Shown one piece after another: positions 1 to 8,703 of a stretch of 64,000 nt of DNA. Location: assembly GCF_030733685.1 (NCBI RefSeq), contig NZ_JASHIM010000022.1:1-64000 (forward strand), given 5' to 3'. Positions within the stretch are counted from its first letter, which is position 1, and each line of letters starts with the position of its first letter. The notes below the pieces were generated by a model that searched no databases, was not told the DNA's origin, and worked only from the letters and a program-made list of their open reading frames with translations. Origin of the DNA: Roseovarius sp. MMSF_3281. Lineage in GTDB: Bacteria > Pseudomonadota > Alphaproteobacteria > Rhodobacterales > Rhodobacteraceae. The translations under genes were made by a program, and so were the position numbers.

Positions 1-1444
1 GGGCGGGGGCCTCTACCTCGGGCGTTGCGGCGACCTGGGTGTCGTCACGGCCGAAGAACCGCGCCAGACCGTCTTCCATGAAGATCGAGGCCCAGGCCGC
101 GACAGAGACGAGAAACAGCAAGAGGATCGCGGTCAGCACCAGGCCAAGGTAGCGCGGCTTGCCGCCCACCGGGAGTTCCTCGCGCGCGCCGAAAACCGTC
201 ATGCGGCGGGCTTCGGCGGCATGGGCGTCGGCGGGTGTCGCGGCGGCGGTGGGTTTGGCCGGTGAGGCGGTCTGCGTTTTGTCGCGACGGGTGCGGAAGG
301 CTGTCAGCAGGCCCTTGCGCGCGGAGGTATCCTTGGCCTCGGGGGGCATATCGGCGGGGCCGTCTTGCAACCGCGCCTCGGGATCGGGGGTGAGCGAGGC
401 CGCGAGATCGGTTGCGGTTTTTTCGGACAGGGCCGTGTCGGGCGCCCCTGTCACGGGAATGACGGGGGGCTTTGCCGCATCGGGGCCGCGTGCCGCGCCG
501 GACAGCTTGGGGGCCGCTGGGGCGCTTGTGACCTCACGGCTGGCACGGATCGAGGTGAAGGCGACGGGGGCCGGCGCCTCGGGGGTGGCCTTGGTCTGCT
601 CCTGCGGTTCGGGCTGGTGGGCGTCCTCTGTCGCCGCTGGTGGAGTGTCTTCCGTGGCGGGGTCTGCCTCGGGCGTGGCCTCGGCCTCTGGGTCGGGTGC
701 CTCTTCTGTCTCGGGGGGGACATCGGAGTCGGGGTGCGCGTCATCCTGTGGGGTGGGTTCGGATGTCAGCGTTTCGTCGTCCGTGTCTGCCGCCGTGCCT
801 GCGGTCTCGGCATCGGCCTCGGGCGTTGCGGCGGGGTCTGCCTCGGGCGTTGCGAGCTGTTCCTCTTGCGGGGCGGGGGCTTCGGGGGTTGGCAGGCTGG
901 CCGCGCCCAGAATGCGCACCGGTGCCGCATCGCGGGTCAGGCTGCCCCCCTCAAGCAGCGAGGCCGCCGCCCGGGTCTCGCCAAAGAAAGGCTCGCCCAC
1001 GAAGGTGCCGTTCTCGGGAATGGCAACGAAGGAAAGCGGGTTGAACTGATGCTCGGTGGCGAAGGCCTCGGCCTCTGCAAGGGTTTCGCGGGCCACGGCG
1101 GCAACATGCACCTGCCCGGCGCCCACCGACCAGTCATAGACCAGTTCATCAAGGGCATAGGGCGTGGTGCCGTCGATCTGTCGGCGCACCTCGTCCTCAA
1201 GCGCCGACCCGGTGCCGCTGCCCTCTTCGAAGGACAGGTATTTGATCTGGTCGTTCGGGACCACCAGCTTGGTGGTCAGCCCGGAGGGATCGAGCGCGCG
1301 GGCCTTGTCGCGCAGGTCTCCGAGTGCCGCTGTCAGGTCGTCGCTATCGAGCGCCACATCGCCAACAAGATGCCAGCCGGGATGCGCCCGGTGCAGCAAG
1401 CCGATACCGTCGAACGAGAGGGTGAGGGCGAAATTTGGTTTCAT
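1..1444 (-). CDS. Conserved membrane-anchored protein of Rhodobacteraceae, 3' end outside window
   Basis: The frame opens at an ATG at 1442-1444 on the minus strand (MKPNFALTLSFDG...) and stays open to the window edge, so the C-terminus is missing. Residues 1 to about 170 form an ordered domain rich in alternating beta/alpha pattern (KLVVPNDQIKYLSF, DELVYDWSVG, NPLSFVAIPENGTF) reminiscent of the actin-like fold of GspL/PilM-type proteins, though I cannot establish that. Residues about 190-330 are Pro/Glu/Ala/Thr-rich and low complexity. A single hydrophobic segment (about residues 440-460, LGLVLTAILLLFLVSVAAW) follows. Such proteins are often mis-annotated as translation initiation factor 2 because of the acidic low-complexity part. 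Function unknown; probably an inner-membrane protein with the ordered domain in the cytoplasm. Confidence 0.75.
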   Translation of the reverse strand, partial: MKPNFALTLSFDGIGLLHRAHPGWHLVGDVALDSDDLTAALGDLRDKARALDPSGLTTKLVVPNDQIKYLSFEEGSGTGSALEDEVRRQIDGTTPYALDELVYDWSVGAGQVHVAAVARETLAEAEAFATEHQFNPLSFVAIPENGTFVGEPFFGETRAAASLLEGGSLTRDAAPVRILGAASLPTPEAPAPQEEQLATPEADPAATPEADAETAGTAADTDDETLTSEPTPQDDAHPDSDVPPETEEAPDPEAEATPEADPATEDTPPAATEDAHQPEPQEQTKATPEAPAPVAFTSIRASREVTSAPAAPKLSGAARGPDAAKPPVIPVTGAPDTALSEKTATDLAASLTPDPEARLQDGPADMPPEAKDTSARKGLLTAFRTRRDKTQTASPAKPTAAATPADAHAAEARRMTVFGAREELPVGGKPRYLGLVLTAILLLFLVSVAAWASIFMEDGLARFFGRDDTQVAATPEVEAPA

Positions 1445-1806
1445 GGTCACCGCTTTAACACCGGTCAGGATCAAGCGGGAGTCTGATCCCGCATGTGACA
1501 GATTTTACAGCAGCATGCCGCCGAGGCAAAGGGGGAACCGGGTAGGAATAATCGCACACAGCCGATGCCAGGGCGCCGCCCCCGTCGGCTGCGCAGTCCT
1601 GCGCACCAACCAACCCCATGAGCACGGCGCGGGATCGAGGCGCGTAGCGCTGCCACCCCAAAGCCGACGCGCGCCACGGCCCGTTGAGCCGCGCCAACGA
1701 CGGGCTGCGGCGCGGCGGCCTTCGGCCTTGATTCCGCGCCGGGGCACCCCTTCCCAAATGGCCAAAGGCGGGTATGGTGGGGCATGGGCAATCGAGTGGA
1801 TTGGTG
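1445..1806. other. Intergenic region between divergent genes
   Basis: About 360 bases separate the start of the leftmost gene from the TPR gene transcribed the other way. I see no convincing open frame, tRNA or strong terminator. It must hold the promoters of both genes, but no unambiguous -35/-10 pair was recognised. The stretch 1545-1755 is GC-rich with short imperfect inverted repeats around gcggcc. Confidence 0.4.
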
Positions 1807-3252
1807 ATGGAGTGGTTGTACGAATTTGGTGTGGTGATCTGGGACTGGTTCGGTGATGAAGACCACCAGAACCGCGTCACATCAATTGCCGCTGCTCTGA
1901 CCGTTATCCTTACCATCGCTGGTGCTGTGTTCGGTGCGGCTTGGTACATGATCACACGTCTTGTTTTGCGCCGAAACGCGCCCAAACAGGTGCCGGATCA
2001 ATCGCAACCCGCCGCTTTGCCGCAAGGCGACGTTTTGTCGATGGATCAACACCTGACTATCCTGCAAAAACGGGAAGAGCAGTTGGAGGCCAAATTATCG
2101 ACGGCGCATGCAGAAGAAAAAGACCTGCTGCAGCGGCAAATTGCCGAACTCCAAACCCAAATCGCCAATCCCGAAGAGTCGCTGGCAAAGGCGCAAAAAC
2201 GCATCAACGACCTTGAGGCGCTTTTGGACCGGGAGGCCAACCAGATCGGCGCGGACCGGATCGCCGAGGCCAAGGCGGCGTTGGATATGGGCGACTATTC
2301 CCTCGCCGACGATATTTTCGCCGAGATCGAGGCGCAAAACGAACTCGCCGTCCAAGAAACCGCCCGCGCCGCCTTTGGCCGGGGCGAAGTGGCCGAGGCG
2401 GAAGTGCGGTGGGGCGATGCCTACACGCACTACAAACGCGCGAATGATCTACATGAGACCTTTGTTCACCTGTCGGCCTACGCCCGCATGACATGGCGGT
2501 TGGCCAAGGGGGCGGAGGCGATCCTGCTTCACGAAAAGCTGGTGGAGTGGGCCAAACTCGATCATGGCGATAAAAGCGCCGAGTATGCCACCCAGCTCAA
2601 CAATTTTGCACAGGTCGTGCAGGCGCAAGGACAGTTCGAACGGTCTGAGACGCTTCTTCGCGAAGCGCTTGAGATTGACCGCACGACGATTGGAGCGAAG
2701 CATCGGGACTATGCCATGCGCCATAATAACCTTGCCGGTGTGGTGCAAGCGCAGGGGCGGTATGAGGAGGCTGAGAAGCTATTCCGCGAGGCGCTTGAGA
2801 TTGACCGGGCGACGATCGGGGAGGTGCATCCGGACTATGCGTGGCACCTTAACAACCTTGCCATGGTGGTGAAAGCACAGGAGCGGTACGCTGAGGCAGA
2901 GGGGCTGTACCGCGAGGCGCTTGAGATAGACCGCGCGACGATTGGTAAGGTGCACCCGGATTATGCCAGGCACCTTAACAACCTTGCCTTGATGCTGAAT
3001 GCGCAGGGGCGCTGTGAGGAAGCTGCGGAGCTGTTCCGCGAGGTACTTGAGATTGACCGAATGGCGATTGGGGAGAGACATCCGGACTACGCGATCGACC
3101 TTCACAACTGTGCCGGGGTCTTGGTCACGCAAGGTAAGCCCGAAGAGGCACGGCCCTTGTTTGAGAAGGCCTTGGGGATTTTACGCGCCACGCTGCCGCC
3201 CGATCATCCGCATATCGGGGTAGTGGAAAAGCAAATCGCCAAGCTCCCCTGA
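1807..3252 (+). CDS. Membrane-anchored coiled-coil and TPR-repeat protein
   Basis: 481 residues from the ATG at 1807 (MEWLYEFGVV); an in-frame ATG at 1774 is less likely because the extra residues show no conserved character. One transmembrane segment lies at about residues 24-54 (IAAALTVILTIAGAVFGAAW), followed by a charged coiled coil (about 80-145, QKREEQLEAKL) and at least five 42-residue tetratricopeptide repeats of the kinesin-light-chain type from about residue 255 to the end, with consensus H-x-x-YA-x-x-LNNLA and EALEIDR-x-TIG. TPR arrays bind partner proteins; this one probably faces the cytoplasm or periplasm from a single anchor. No neighbouring enzyme suggests a specific partner. 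The repeats are nearly identical to each other at DNA level, which implies recent duplication or homogenisation. Confidence 0.85.
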   Translation: MEWLYEFGVVIWDWFGDEDHQNRVTSIAAALTVILTIAGAVFGAAWYMITRLVLRRNAPKQVPDQSQPAALPQGDVLSMDQHLTILQKREEQLEAKLSTAHAEEKDLLQRQIAELQTQIANPEESLAKAQKRINDLEALLDREANQIGADRIAEAKAALDMGDYSLADDIFAEIEAQNELAVQETARAAFGRGEVAEAEVRWGDAYTHYKRANDLHETFVHLSAYARMTWRLAKGAEAILLHEKLVEWAKLDHGDKSAEYATQLNNFAQVVQAQGQFERSETLLREALEIDRTTIGAKHRDYAMRHNNLAGVVQAQGRYEEAEKLFREALEIDRATIGEVHPDYAWHLNNLAMVVKAQERYAEAEGLYREALEIDRATIGKVHPDYARHLNNLALMLNAQGRCEEAAELFREVLEIDRMAIGERHPDYAIDLHNCAGVLVTQGKPEEARPLFEKALGILRATLPPDHPHIGVVEKQIAKLP

Positions 3253-3261
3253 TACACCCGT

Positions 3262-3320
3262 CCCGGGCTTGACCCGGGGCCTCTCGGGCGACCATGAGGC
3301 CCCGGATCAGGTCCGGGGCG
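3262..3320. repeat. REP-like intergenic palindrome
   Basis: The left arm (3262-3282, ending gacccggggcct) and right arm (3297-3320, starting aggccccggatcag) are near-perfect inverted copies. They sit directly after the TPR stop codon. Elements with arms like ccccgg-cttgacccgggg are dispersed intergenic palindromes in alphaproteobacterial genomes. It may also act as a transcript end for the TPR gene. Confidence 0.65.
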
Positions 3321-3334
3321 CGGCGGGGCAAAGT

Positions 3335-3360
3335 GTACAAAACCCACGTACATTTTGTAC
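3335..3360. repeat. Short inverted repeat gtacaaaa/ttttgtac
   Basis: A perfect 8-base inverted repeat (3335-3342 and 3353-3360) around a 10-base centre, immediately after the REP-like palindrome. It could be part of the same mobile intergenic element. No gene is read from it. Confidence 0.5.
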
Positions 3361-3485
3361 GCTTTCCCACCGTGCGCCCTGTTCATCCGCGCCCCGCGCA
3401 GCCTCGGCACCGAGGTGATCCCGACGTTACACCGACGCGCTACAGCCCGCCCAAAATCGTGCTGCGTCCTTGTGAACAAAGAAAA

Positions 3486-3512
3486 ACGGGCCCCGAAATG
3501 CGCGGGGCCCGT
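3486..3512 (-). terminator. Rho-independent terminator of the sulfhydrylase gene
   Basis: The stem acgggcccc / ggggcccgt (3486-3494 and 3504-3512) is followed on the minus strand by a T-run (complement of aaaaa at 3482-3486). It lies 26 bases after the stop codon of the minus-strand gene starting at 4818. Confidence 0.85.
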
Positions 3513-3537
3513 TCGTCATTCAAAACTGTTGACCTGT

Positions 3538-4818
3538 TCAGGCCGTGGCTTTGGCCAAGGCCTGTTCCAGATCGGCGATGATGTCGTCGGCGTCCTCGAT
3601 CCCGATGGAGATGCGCACCACGTTGGGCGCGGCCCCGGCGGCGACCTGTTGTTCTTCGCTGAGCTGTCTGTGGGTGGTGGAGGCCGAGTGGATAATGAGC
3701 GACCGGGTGTCGCCCAGGTTGGCCACATGGCTGAACAACTCAAGGCTATCCACCAGTTTCACGCAGGCGTCATAGCCGCCCTTGAGCGCCACGGTGAAGA
3801 GGCCCCCCGCACCCTTGGGGCAGATGCGGTCGACCCGGTCGTGGTAGGGCGAGGATTCGAGGCCTGCATAGGTCACGCCTTCGACGGCCTCGTGTTTTTC
3901 CAGCCAGCCGGCGACTTTCTCGGCGTTCTCGACGTGTTTCTGCATCCGCAAGGACAGGGTTTCGATGCCCATCAGCGTGTAATGCGCCGCTTGCGGGTTG
4001 AGGGTCATGCCCAGGTCGCGCAGGCCCACGGCGATGCCGTGGAAGGTAAAGGCCAGCGGGCCGAAGGTCTCGTGGAACTTGAGGCCGTGGTAGGCGGGTT
4101 CGGGTTCGCTGAGCGAGGGGAACTTGCCCGAGGCCGACCAGTCGAAAGTGCCTGAATCCACCACGCAGCCGCCGGTGACGGTGCCATTGCCGGTGAGGAA
4201 CTTGGTCATCGAATGGACCACCAGCGTCGCGCCGTGTTCGATGGGGCGGCACAGGTAGGGCGTGGCCGAGGTGTTATCGACGATCAGCGGCAGGCCCGCC
4301 TTTTCGGCAATGGCGGAGATCGCATCGAGATCGGTGATATAGCCACCGGGGTTGGCGATGGATTCGCAGAAAACCGCGCGGGTATCGTCGTCAATCGCGG
4401 CCTCGACGGCGTCGAGATCGTCGAAATCCACGAACTTGGCCGACCAGCCGAAGCGCTTGATCGTCTGGCTGAACTGCGTGATGGAACCGCCGTAAAGCCG
4501 GGTGGACACCACCACGTTGAGGCCCGGGCCCATCAGCGGGAACAGCGCCATGATCTGCGCCGCGTGCCCCGAGGAACAGCAGACCGCCCCGGCGCCGCCC
4601 TCAAGCGTCGCCACACGCTCTTGCAGCGAGGCGACGGTGGGGTTGGTGAGGCGCGAATAGATATAGCCCACCTCTTGCAGGTTAAAGAGCGCCGCCGCGT
4701 GCTCGGCGTCGCGGAAAACATAGGCGGTGGTCTGGTAGATCGGCACCTGCCGCGCGCCGGTGGCCGGATCGGGGCGGGCGCCCGCGTGGATCTGCAATGT
4801 GTCGAAACCGTGTGCCAT
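3538..4818 (-). CDS. metY: O-acetylhomoserine sulfhydrylase (O-acetylhomoserine aminocarboxypropyltransferase)
   Basis: 426 residues from the ATG at 4818 (MAHGFDTLQIHAG), preceded by agggagagacg as ribosome site; the longer upstream frame is not conserved. This is a PLP enzyme of the Cys/Met-metabolism fold: the AYVFRDAEHAAALFNL and YSRLTNPT N-terminal motifs, SSGHAAQ, the PLP-contact aspartate in IVDNTSATP, and the Schiff-base lysine in HSMTKFLTGNG. It condenses O-acetylhomoserine with sulfide to homocysteine in the cytoplasm, the direct sulfhydrylation route to methionine. Length and motifs are those of full-length enzymes. It is transcribed alone and ends in a strong terminator. Confidence 0.95.
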   Translation of the reverse strand: MAHGFDTLQIHAGARPDPATGARQVPIYQTTAYVFRDAEHAAALFNLQEVGYIYSRLTNPTVASLQERVATLEGGAGAVCCSSGHAAQIMALFPLMGPGLNVVVSTRLYGGSITQFSQTIKRFGWSAKFVDFDDLDAVEAAIDDDTRAVFCESIANPGGYITDLDAISAIAEKAGLPLIVDNTSATPYLCRPIEHGATLVVHSMTKFLTGNGTVTGGCVVDSGTFDWSASGKFPSLSEPEPAYHGLKFHETFGPLAFTFHGIAVGLRDLGMTLNPQAAHYTLMGIETLSLRMQKHVENAEKVAGWLEKHEAVEGVTYAGLESSPYHDRVDRICPKGAGGLFTVALKGGYDACVKLVDSLELFSHVANLGDTRSLIIHSASTTHRQLSEEQQVAAGAAPNVVRISIGIEDADDIIADLEQALAKATA

Positions 4819-4974
4819 TGGATCGTCTCTCCCTGCGAAATATGTCGAGTAAATGTGTAGGACATTGCCGAAGGCGCGACAACTGTGATCGTGTGGCAAG
4901 GGAGGATGTTCTTGGGCCGCAGCGGCCACATGGCAGGGGGTTCGCGGGCGCGCCGGCCCGTGGGACGGGCGTTT

Positions 4975-5514
4975 TCAGGCCCCGATATGGCGCAGCACGA
5001 AGGCGGCGCGGGTTTCGATATCGGCACGGGGCAGAGGGATGGGGGTATAGCCCAGCCGGGTATATGTTTCGGCCATGATCCGGGAGGTGGCGCGCGCCTC
5101 GGCGCTGTCTTGCTTGCGCTCGGCATCCCGCCGGTAGATTTCCGGCCAGTGGGGGGCAAGGAACACGTGGCTGTTGTAGCGATGGGTTCGGGCGGCGCGT
5201 GTCATGTCGGCGGGCAGGGGCAGGCCGCAGAGGGCAAGGTAGCCCAGCACATCGGGCAGGCCGCGATCCATCAGCACCGGGCCTGTCATCGCCGAGGCAT
5301 CGCGGTAGCTGTGCAGGTCGTGGCGGAACATGTGGCGGGCAAAGGCGGCGCGGTCATCCCATGGCAGGGCGGTGCCGTCGGTTTGCATCTGTTGGCGTAT
5401 GATCGCGCGGCCGGCCTCGGGCATATGTGGCAGGCCGTGGCGGGCAAGCGCCCGGAGCAGGCTGGTTTTTCCCGCTCCGGGGCCGCCCGTGACAACGAAA
5501 AGGTGGTCGGGCAT
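4975..5514 (-). CDS. P-loop AAA-family ATPase of unknown role
   Basis: 179 residues. Walker A is GGPGAGKTS at residues 10-18; VLMDRGLPD around residue 81 supplies an acidic Walker-B-like position. The pattern fits the small single-domain AAA_28-type nucleotide kinases/ATPases found in many proteobacteria. No substrate is indicated. It starts 24 bases after the stop of the preceding gene (5539) and is the last gene of a three-gene minus-strand operon. Confidence 0.8.
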   Translation of the reverse strand: MPDHLFVVTGGPGAGKTSLLRALARHGLPHMPEAGRAIIRQQMQTDGTALPWDDRAAFARHMFRHDLHSYRDASAMTGPVLMDRGLPDVLGYLALCGLPLPADMTRAARTHRYNSHVFLAPHWPEIYRRDAERKQDSAEARATSRIMAETYTRLGYTPIPLPRADIETRAAFVLRHIGA

Positions 5515-5538
5515 CGGGCCATCCTGTGTGGGGTGGGG

Positions 5539-5937
5539 TTACGACTCGTCCTCGGGCGGGTCGGTGAAACGCGCGTTGAGAGGCGGGGCCGTTCCGGTGA
5601 GGAAATAGACGACGAGCATGACCAGTTTGTAAAGCCATGAGCGCGACGCGGGGCGTGTGGTATCGTCATCGGCCGCATCCTCGTCCTGTTCCTCGGCCTC
5701 GGCCTTGGCGGCGGGTTTGTCGAGGGCGGCAAGGAACTCGCGGGCCTCGCTGGCGCGGTGGTTTTCGATCAGGACGGGCATGCCACCGAGGGCGACCGAG
5801 ATGTGTGGCACGGTATTGTGGGTATGGTAGCCGGGGACGAAAACGTCGAACCCGGCCCCTTCGAGCGCGGCGATGGTCAGCGCGGCCTCGCTGGTCGAGT
5901 AGACATGCGCGATGCGCGTGAGGGGGGAGCCTGTCAT
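5539..5937 (-). CDS. DUF2007-like small protein with C-terminal hydrophobic segment
   Basis: 132 residues. The N-terminal 70 residues (TRIAHVYSTSEAALTIAALEGAGFDVFVPG) match the layout of DUF2007 proteins, a ferredoxin-like fold in which a protein element substitutes for an amino-acid-binding domain. An acidic linker leads to a single hydrophobic segment near residues 100-118 (SWLYKLVMLVVYFLTG), so it is probably tethered to the inner membrane. Its start codon lies two bases beyond the stop of the glycosyltransferase-like gene upstream, so the two are co-transcribed. Confidence 0.65.
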   Translation of the reverse strand: MTGSPLTRIAHVYSTSEAALTIAALEGAGFDVFVPGYHTHNTVPHISVALGGMPVLIENHRASEAREFLAALDKPAAKAEAEEQDEDAADDDTTRPASRSWLYKLVMLVVYFLTGTAPPLNARFTDPPEDES

Positions 5938-5938
5938 T

Positions 5939-6952
5939 TCATCTCATCCAGTACCCGTTGCGCCGGATGCGGTTGCGAATGGCCTGTTCCTTGCGGGGCA
6001 GGTCATCGCGATCGAAGAGGTCACGCACTTTTCGGCCGCGCCCGTGGTAGATCATGAATTTCATCGCGTCGTGGTTCTTGAGCACTTTCTTGACCGGGTT
6101 GGGGGCGGTGACGCGCTCCAGAACCTCGACCGCGTGGTCGGATTCACGCGCGTAGAGCAGCGGCAGGAAGCGGTAGTGGCAGGTGACATCGCCGTCGAGA
6201 TAGCCATCGGGCAGGCAACCGTAGCCACCGCCGAAACTGTGGATCACCAAGGGCAGGGCCACTTGATCGAGCCATGGGTCAAGCGATTGGCAGACCAGTT
6301 CGGCCGGGGCATCATCGCGGATGGCGAGGGCGTAGTCCAGGAAGCGTTGCCCAAAGGCGCGGGGGCATTGGTAATAGAAGAACCCGGCGTTGAAATAGAG
6401 GTAGCGCCGCCAGAATTCATCCGGGTAAGAGGTGTCGAGCGAGCTTTCGAAATCCAGCCCGAACTTGTCATAAAGCGATTTCCACGTGGCGGTGTAGCCG
6501 GGGCCGTAAAGCTGGATTTCGGGCCAGGTATTCTCGCGTTTCATCGAGGCTTGGGGGCGTGCGAAATCGAACGGCACGCTGGTGATATCGCCGGTGACAA
6601 GCGTGTCGGTGTCGAAGAACACGAAAGGTTCGCCTTCGGGCATGGCAAGGAGGGCTTCGATCTTGTTGCCGTTGGGGTAGCTGGAGCCGAAGTGCCGGGT
6701 TTCGAAGGGGATGATCTCGGCGCCGAGGTCTTCGAGAAGGGCGCGGGTTTGGCCGCCGCGCATGCTTGGATCCTTGTTCCAGAGCGGGCCGTTTTGCGGC
6801 TCGGCCACGATCAGGCGACCTTGGAAACCGGGGCTTGTCTCGCGCAGGGAGGCGGCAAAGATCACCGCCTCGTATTGCAACCGTCCGCCTTGACCGACGA
6901 TGATGATGTTGAATGGCTGCTGCGGCTTTGCCTGTGTCGCCTTCTTGGCCAT
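5939..6952 (-). CDS. Glycosyltransferase-like protein (GT-A fold)
   Basis: 337 residues from the ATG at 6952 (MAKKATQAK), with agagggtgagc just upstream; the open frame extends further 5' but without conserved sequence. It has a nucleotide-sugar-type Rossmann start (FNIIIVGQGGRLQYEAVIFA) and a DXD metal motif in FVFFDTDTLVTGD (about residues 115-127), typical of GT-A retaining hexosyltransferases. Acceptor and donor are unknown. It heads the three-gene operon with the DUF2007-like protein and the AAA ATPase, and is divergent from the SatD-like gene. Confidence 0.75.
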   Translation of the reverse strand: MAKKATQAKPQQPFNIIIVGQGGRLQYEAVIFAASLRETSPGFQGRLIVAEPQNGPLWNKDPSMRGGQTRALLEDLGAEIIPFETRHFGSSYPNGNKIEALLAMPEGEPFVFFDTDTLVTGDITSVPFDFARPQASMKRENTWPEIQLYGPGYTATWKSLYDKFGLDFESSLDTSYPDEFWRRYLYFNAGFFYYQCPRAFGQRFLDYALAIRDDAPAELVCQSLDPWLDQVALPLVIHSFGGGYGCLPDGYLDGDVTCHYRFLPLLYARESDHAVEVLERVTAPNPVKKVLKNHDAMKFMIYHGRGRKVRDLFDRDDLPRKEQAIRNRIRRNGYWMR

Positions 6953-7102
6953 GCTCACCCTCTGACCCTCGTTATATTTGCGGGCAGTATAGGGGGGATG
7001 CCGCATCGGCAGAAGGGGAGAGTTTGAGCAATTGCAGGCAGGAATGGCACCGCAAGTATTTAAGCTTGCTTTTTGAGTAAGAAAGCGATTATGCTTGCGG
7101 GC

Positions 7103-7708
7103 ATGTTTGTGGTTTTGACTGGCGATATCGTTGGATCCTCGGATTTGGAGGTCGAGGCGCTTGAGGCAACGCTTGAGGCGGTGGCCTTGGCGGCGCGGGG
7201 CGTCGGGGACTGGCCGGGGGTGACCCAATGGGGGGTTGCCCGGCGGGGCGGTGACGCCTGGCAATTGGCCTTTGACGCGCCCGCGCTGGGCCTGAGGGCG
7301 GCACTTTATACCGCGGCCTGCCTGCGGCGGTTGGAGAAAACCCGCGCCACGCGGATTGCCATGGCCGTGGGGCCGGGGCAGATGCCGGGGAATGACCCGA
7401 ACGCGGCCCATGGGACGGGGTTTACCGCATCGGGGCGGTTGTTGGAAAAACTGCCTTCGGGGCGGTATCTGGACGATGCGGGCGGTGGTGCTTTGGCGGC
7501 GGCGGCGCGTTTGGCCGATCATATCGCGCAGGGCTGGACGCCCGCGCAGGCCCGCGCCATGGCCGAGCAATTGCCCCCCGGGGCCGGGACGCGCGCCGAG
7601 GCCGCCGAGCGGTTGGGCATCAGCCGCCAAGCGGTGGATCAGGCGCTTTGGGCGGCGGGGTATCCGGCGATCGAGGCAGCGCTGACCGCGATTGAGGAAG
7701 GCAAGTGA
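7103..7708 (+). CDS. SatD-like regulatory protein with C-terminal helix-turn-helix
   Basis: About 201 residues from the ATG at 7103 (MFVVLTGDIVGSSDL); alternative starts at 7073 (TTG) and 7091 (ATG) cannot be excluded, as none has a clear ribosome site. The start motif LTGDIVGSS and the WGVARRGGDAWQL segment resemble SatD-family proteins. Near the C-terminus EAAERLGISRQAVDQAL is a helix-turn-helix-like sequence. It precedes a DUF3307 membrane protein by 31 bases, a pairing also known from Firmicutes. Molecular function is not established; the sequence suggests a nucleotide-sensing or DNA-binding cytoplasmic regulator. Confidence 0.65.
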   Translation: MFVVLTGDIVGSSDLEVEALEATLEAVALAARGVGDWPGVTQWGVARRGGDAWQLAFDAPALGLRAALYTAACLRRLEKTRATRIAMAVGPGQMPGNDPNAAHGTGFTASGRLLEKLPSGRYLDDAGGGALAAAARLADHIAQGWTPAQARAMAEQLPPGAGTRAEAAERLGISRQAVDQALWAAGYPAIEAALTAIEEGK

Positions 7709-7739
7709 ATATGCTTTCTTTTCAGGAAGGCAAGTGGAA

Positions 7740-8468
7740 ATGATTGCAGTGACCTTTGACATGATGGCCGGGTTTGCCGCGCTTTTGCTGGCGCATGTGC
7801 TGGCGGATTTTACCTGTCAGACCAAGGGCATGGTCGCCAACAAGCGCCATGCCGGTGTTTTCACCCTGCATATCGGGATCGTCTTTGGCCTGAGCCTTGC
7901 CGCGCTGGGCGGGGCGCTGCATGTGGCGGCGGCAGTGGCCGGGGCGCATATGCTGATCGACGGGATCAAGACCTATGTGTTGCCCGAGGGCTGGCGTGGG
8001 ACATTCACCGCCTTCGCGCTGGATCAACTGGCGCATTTGGCCAGCCTTGCGGCGGCGGTTGTGATCTGGCCCGGGGCGGTCGCAAACGGCCTGTGGGCGC
8101 CGTGGCTTGACCTGCTGGTGGGGCCTGCGGTGATCCTATCCGGTTTGATCCTGACGGTGATTGCCGGGGGCTATGCCGTGGGGTTGATCACAGCACCCTA
8201 TGCCAAGGCGTTCAAGGCGCAGGGCCTTGAAAATGCGGGGCAAATGATCGGGCGACTGGAACGGGCGGTGATTTTCCTGCTGATCGCGATGGGGGAACCT
8301 GCGGGAATCGGGTTTCTGATCGCGGCCAAGTCGTTGTTGCGGTTCGAGGCCACCAAGGAACAGAAGGCCAGCGAATACGTGATCATCGGCACGCTGACAT
8401 CTTTTGGCTGGGCCCTGGGGATAAGCACGGCGAGCATGGCGCTGTTTCGGCTGGTGGCCGCGTCTTGA
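7740..8468 (+). CDS. DUF3307 membrane protein
   Basis: 242 residues from the ATG at 7740 (MIAVTFDMMAGF), preceded by aggaaggcaagtg. The N-terminal about 110 residues carry the DUF3307 pattern: AHVLADFTCQTK, NKRHAGVFTLHIG, AHMLIDGIKTYV. At least six hydrophobic segments place it in the inner membrane. The conserved His, Asp and Gln residues lie at membrane edges, as in transport or ligand-binding proteins, but no activity is known for the family. It is co-transcribed with the SatD-like gene. Confidence 0.75.
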   Translation: MIAVTFDMMAGFAALLLAHVLADFTCQTKGMVANKRHAGVFTLHIGIVFGLSLAALGGALHVAAAVAGAHMLIDGIKTYVLPEGWRGTFTAFALDQLAHLASLAAAVVIWPGAVANGLWAPWLDLLVGPAVILSGLILTVIAGGYAVGLITAPYAKAFKAQGLENAGQMIGRLERAVIFLLIAMGEPAGIGFLIAAKSLLRFEATKEQKASEYVIIGTLTSFGWALGISTASMALFRLVAAS

Positions 8469-8489
8469 CTTGATTTTCCGGGGGGAAAG

Positions 8490-8573
8490 TGGTGGGCGAC
8501 CTAGGAATCGAACCTAGCGTGCGTCTCCGCGAGGGAGTTACAGTCCCCTGCCACACCTTGCGGCCTGTCGCCC
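8490..8573 (-). tRNA. tRNA-Tyr (anticodon GTA)
   Basis: Read on the minus strand the acceptor stem is gggcgac/gtcgccc, with discriminator A and an encoded CCA (8490-8492). The anticodon loop is ctGTAac and there is a long variable arm, as expected for a class II bacterial tyrosine tRNA; the T loop is ttcgatt. Confidence 0.95.
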
Positions 8574-8608
8574 ACTTTCCCAAGGAGATTGCCCTTGGCG
8601 TGGGGGCG

Positions 8609-8637
8609 TATTTAGGGATCGTGCCGGGGGGCGTCAA
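8609..8637 (-). promoter_or_regulatory. Sigma-70 promoter of tRNA-Tyr
   Basis: On the minus strand TTGACG (8632-8637) and TAAATA (8609-8614) are separated by 17 bases, placing transcription start about 30 bases before the mature tRNA. Confidence 0.75.
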
Positions 8638-8703
8638 GACGAAAATGCCTTGCAGCGGGATGCGCCTGCGCGCATTGTCCCGGCGCGGTGCAAGAGGTGT
8701 CAG

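Noticed and set aside
4819..4974. SAM-type riboswitch upstream of the O-acetylhomoserine sulfhydrylase gene
   Set aside because: No sequence resembling the SAM-II consensus or other SAM riboswitch core could be found.
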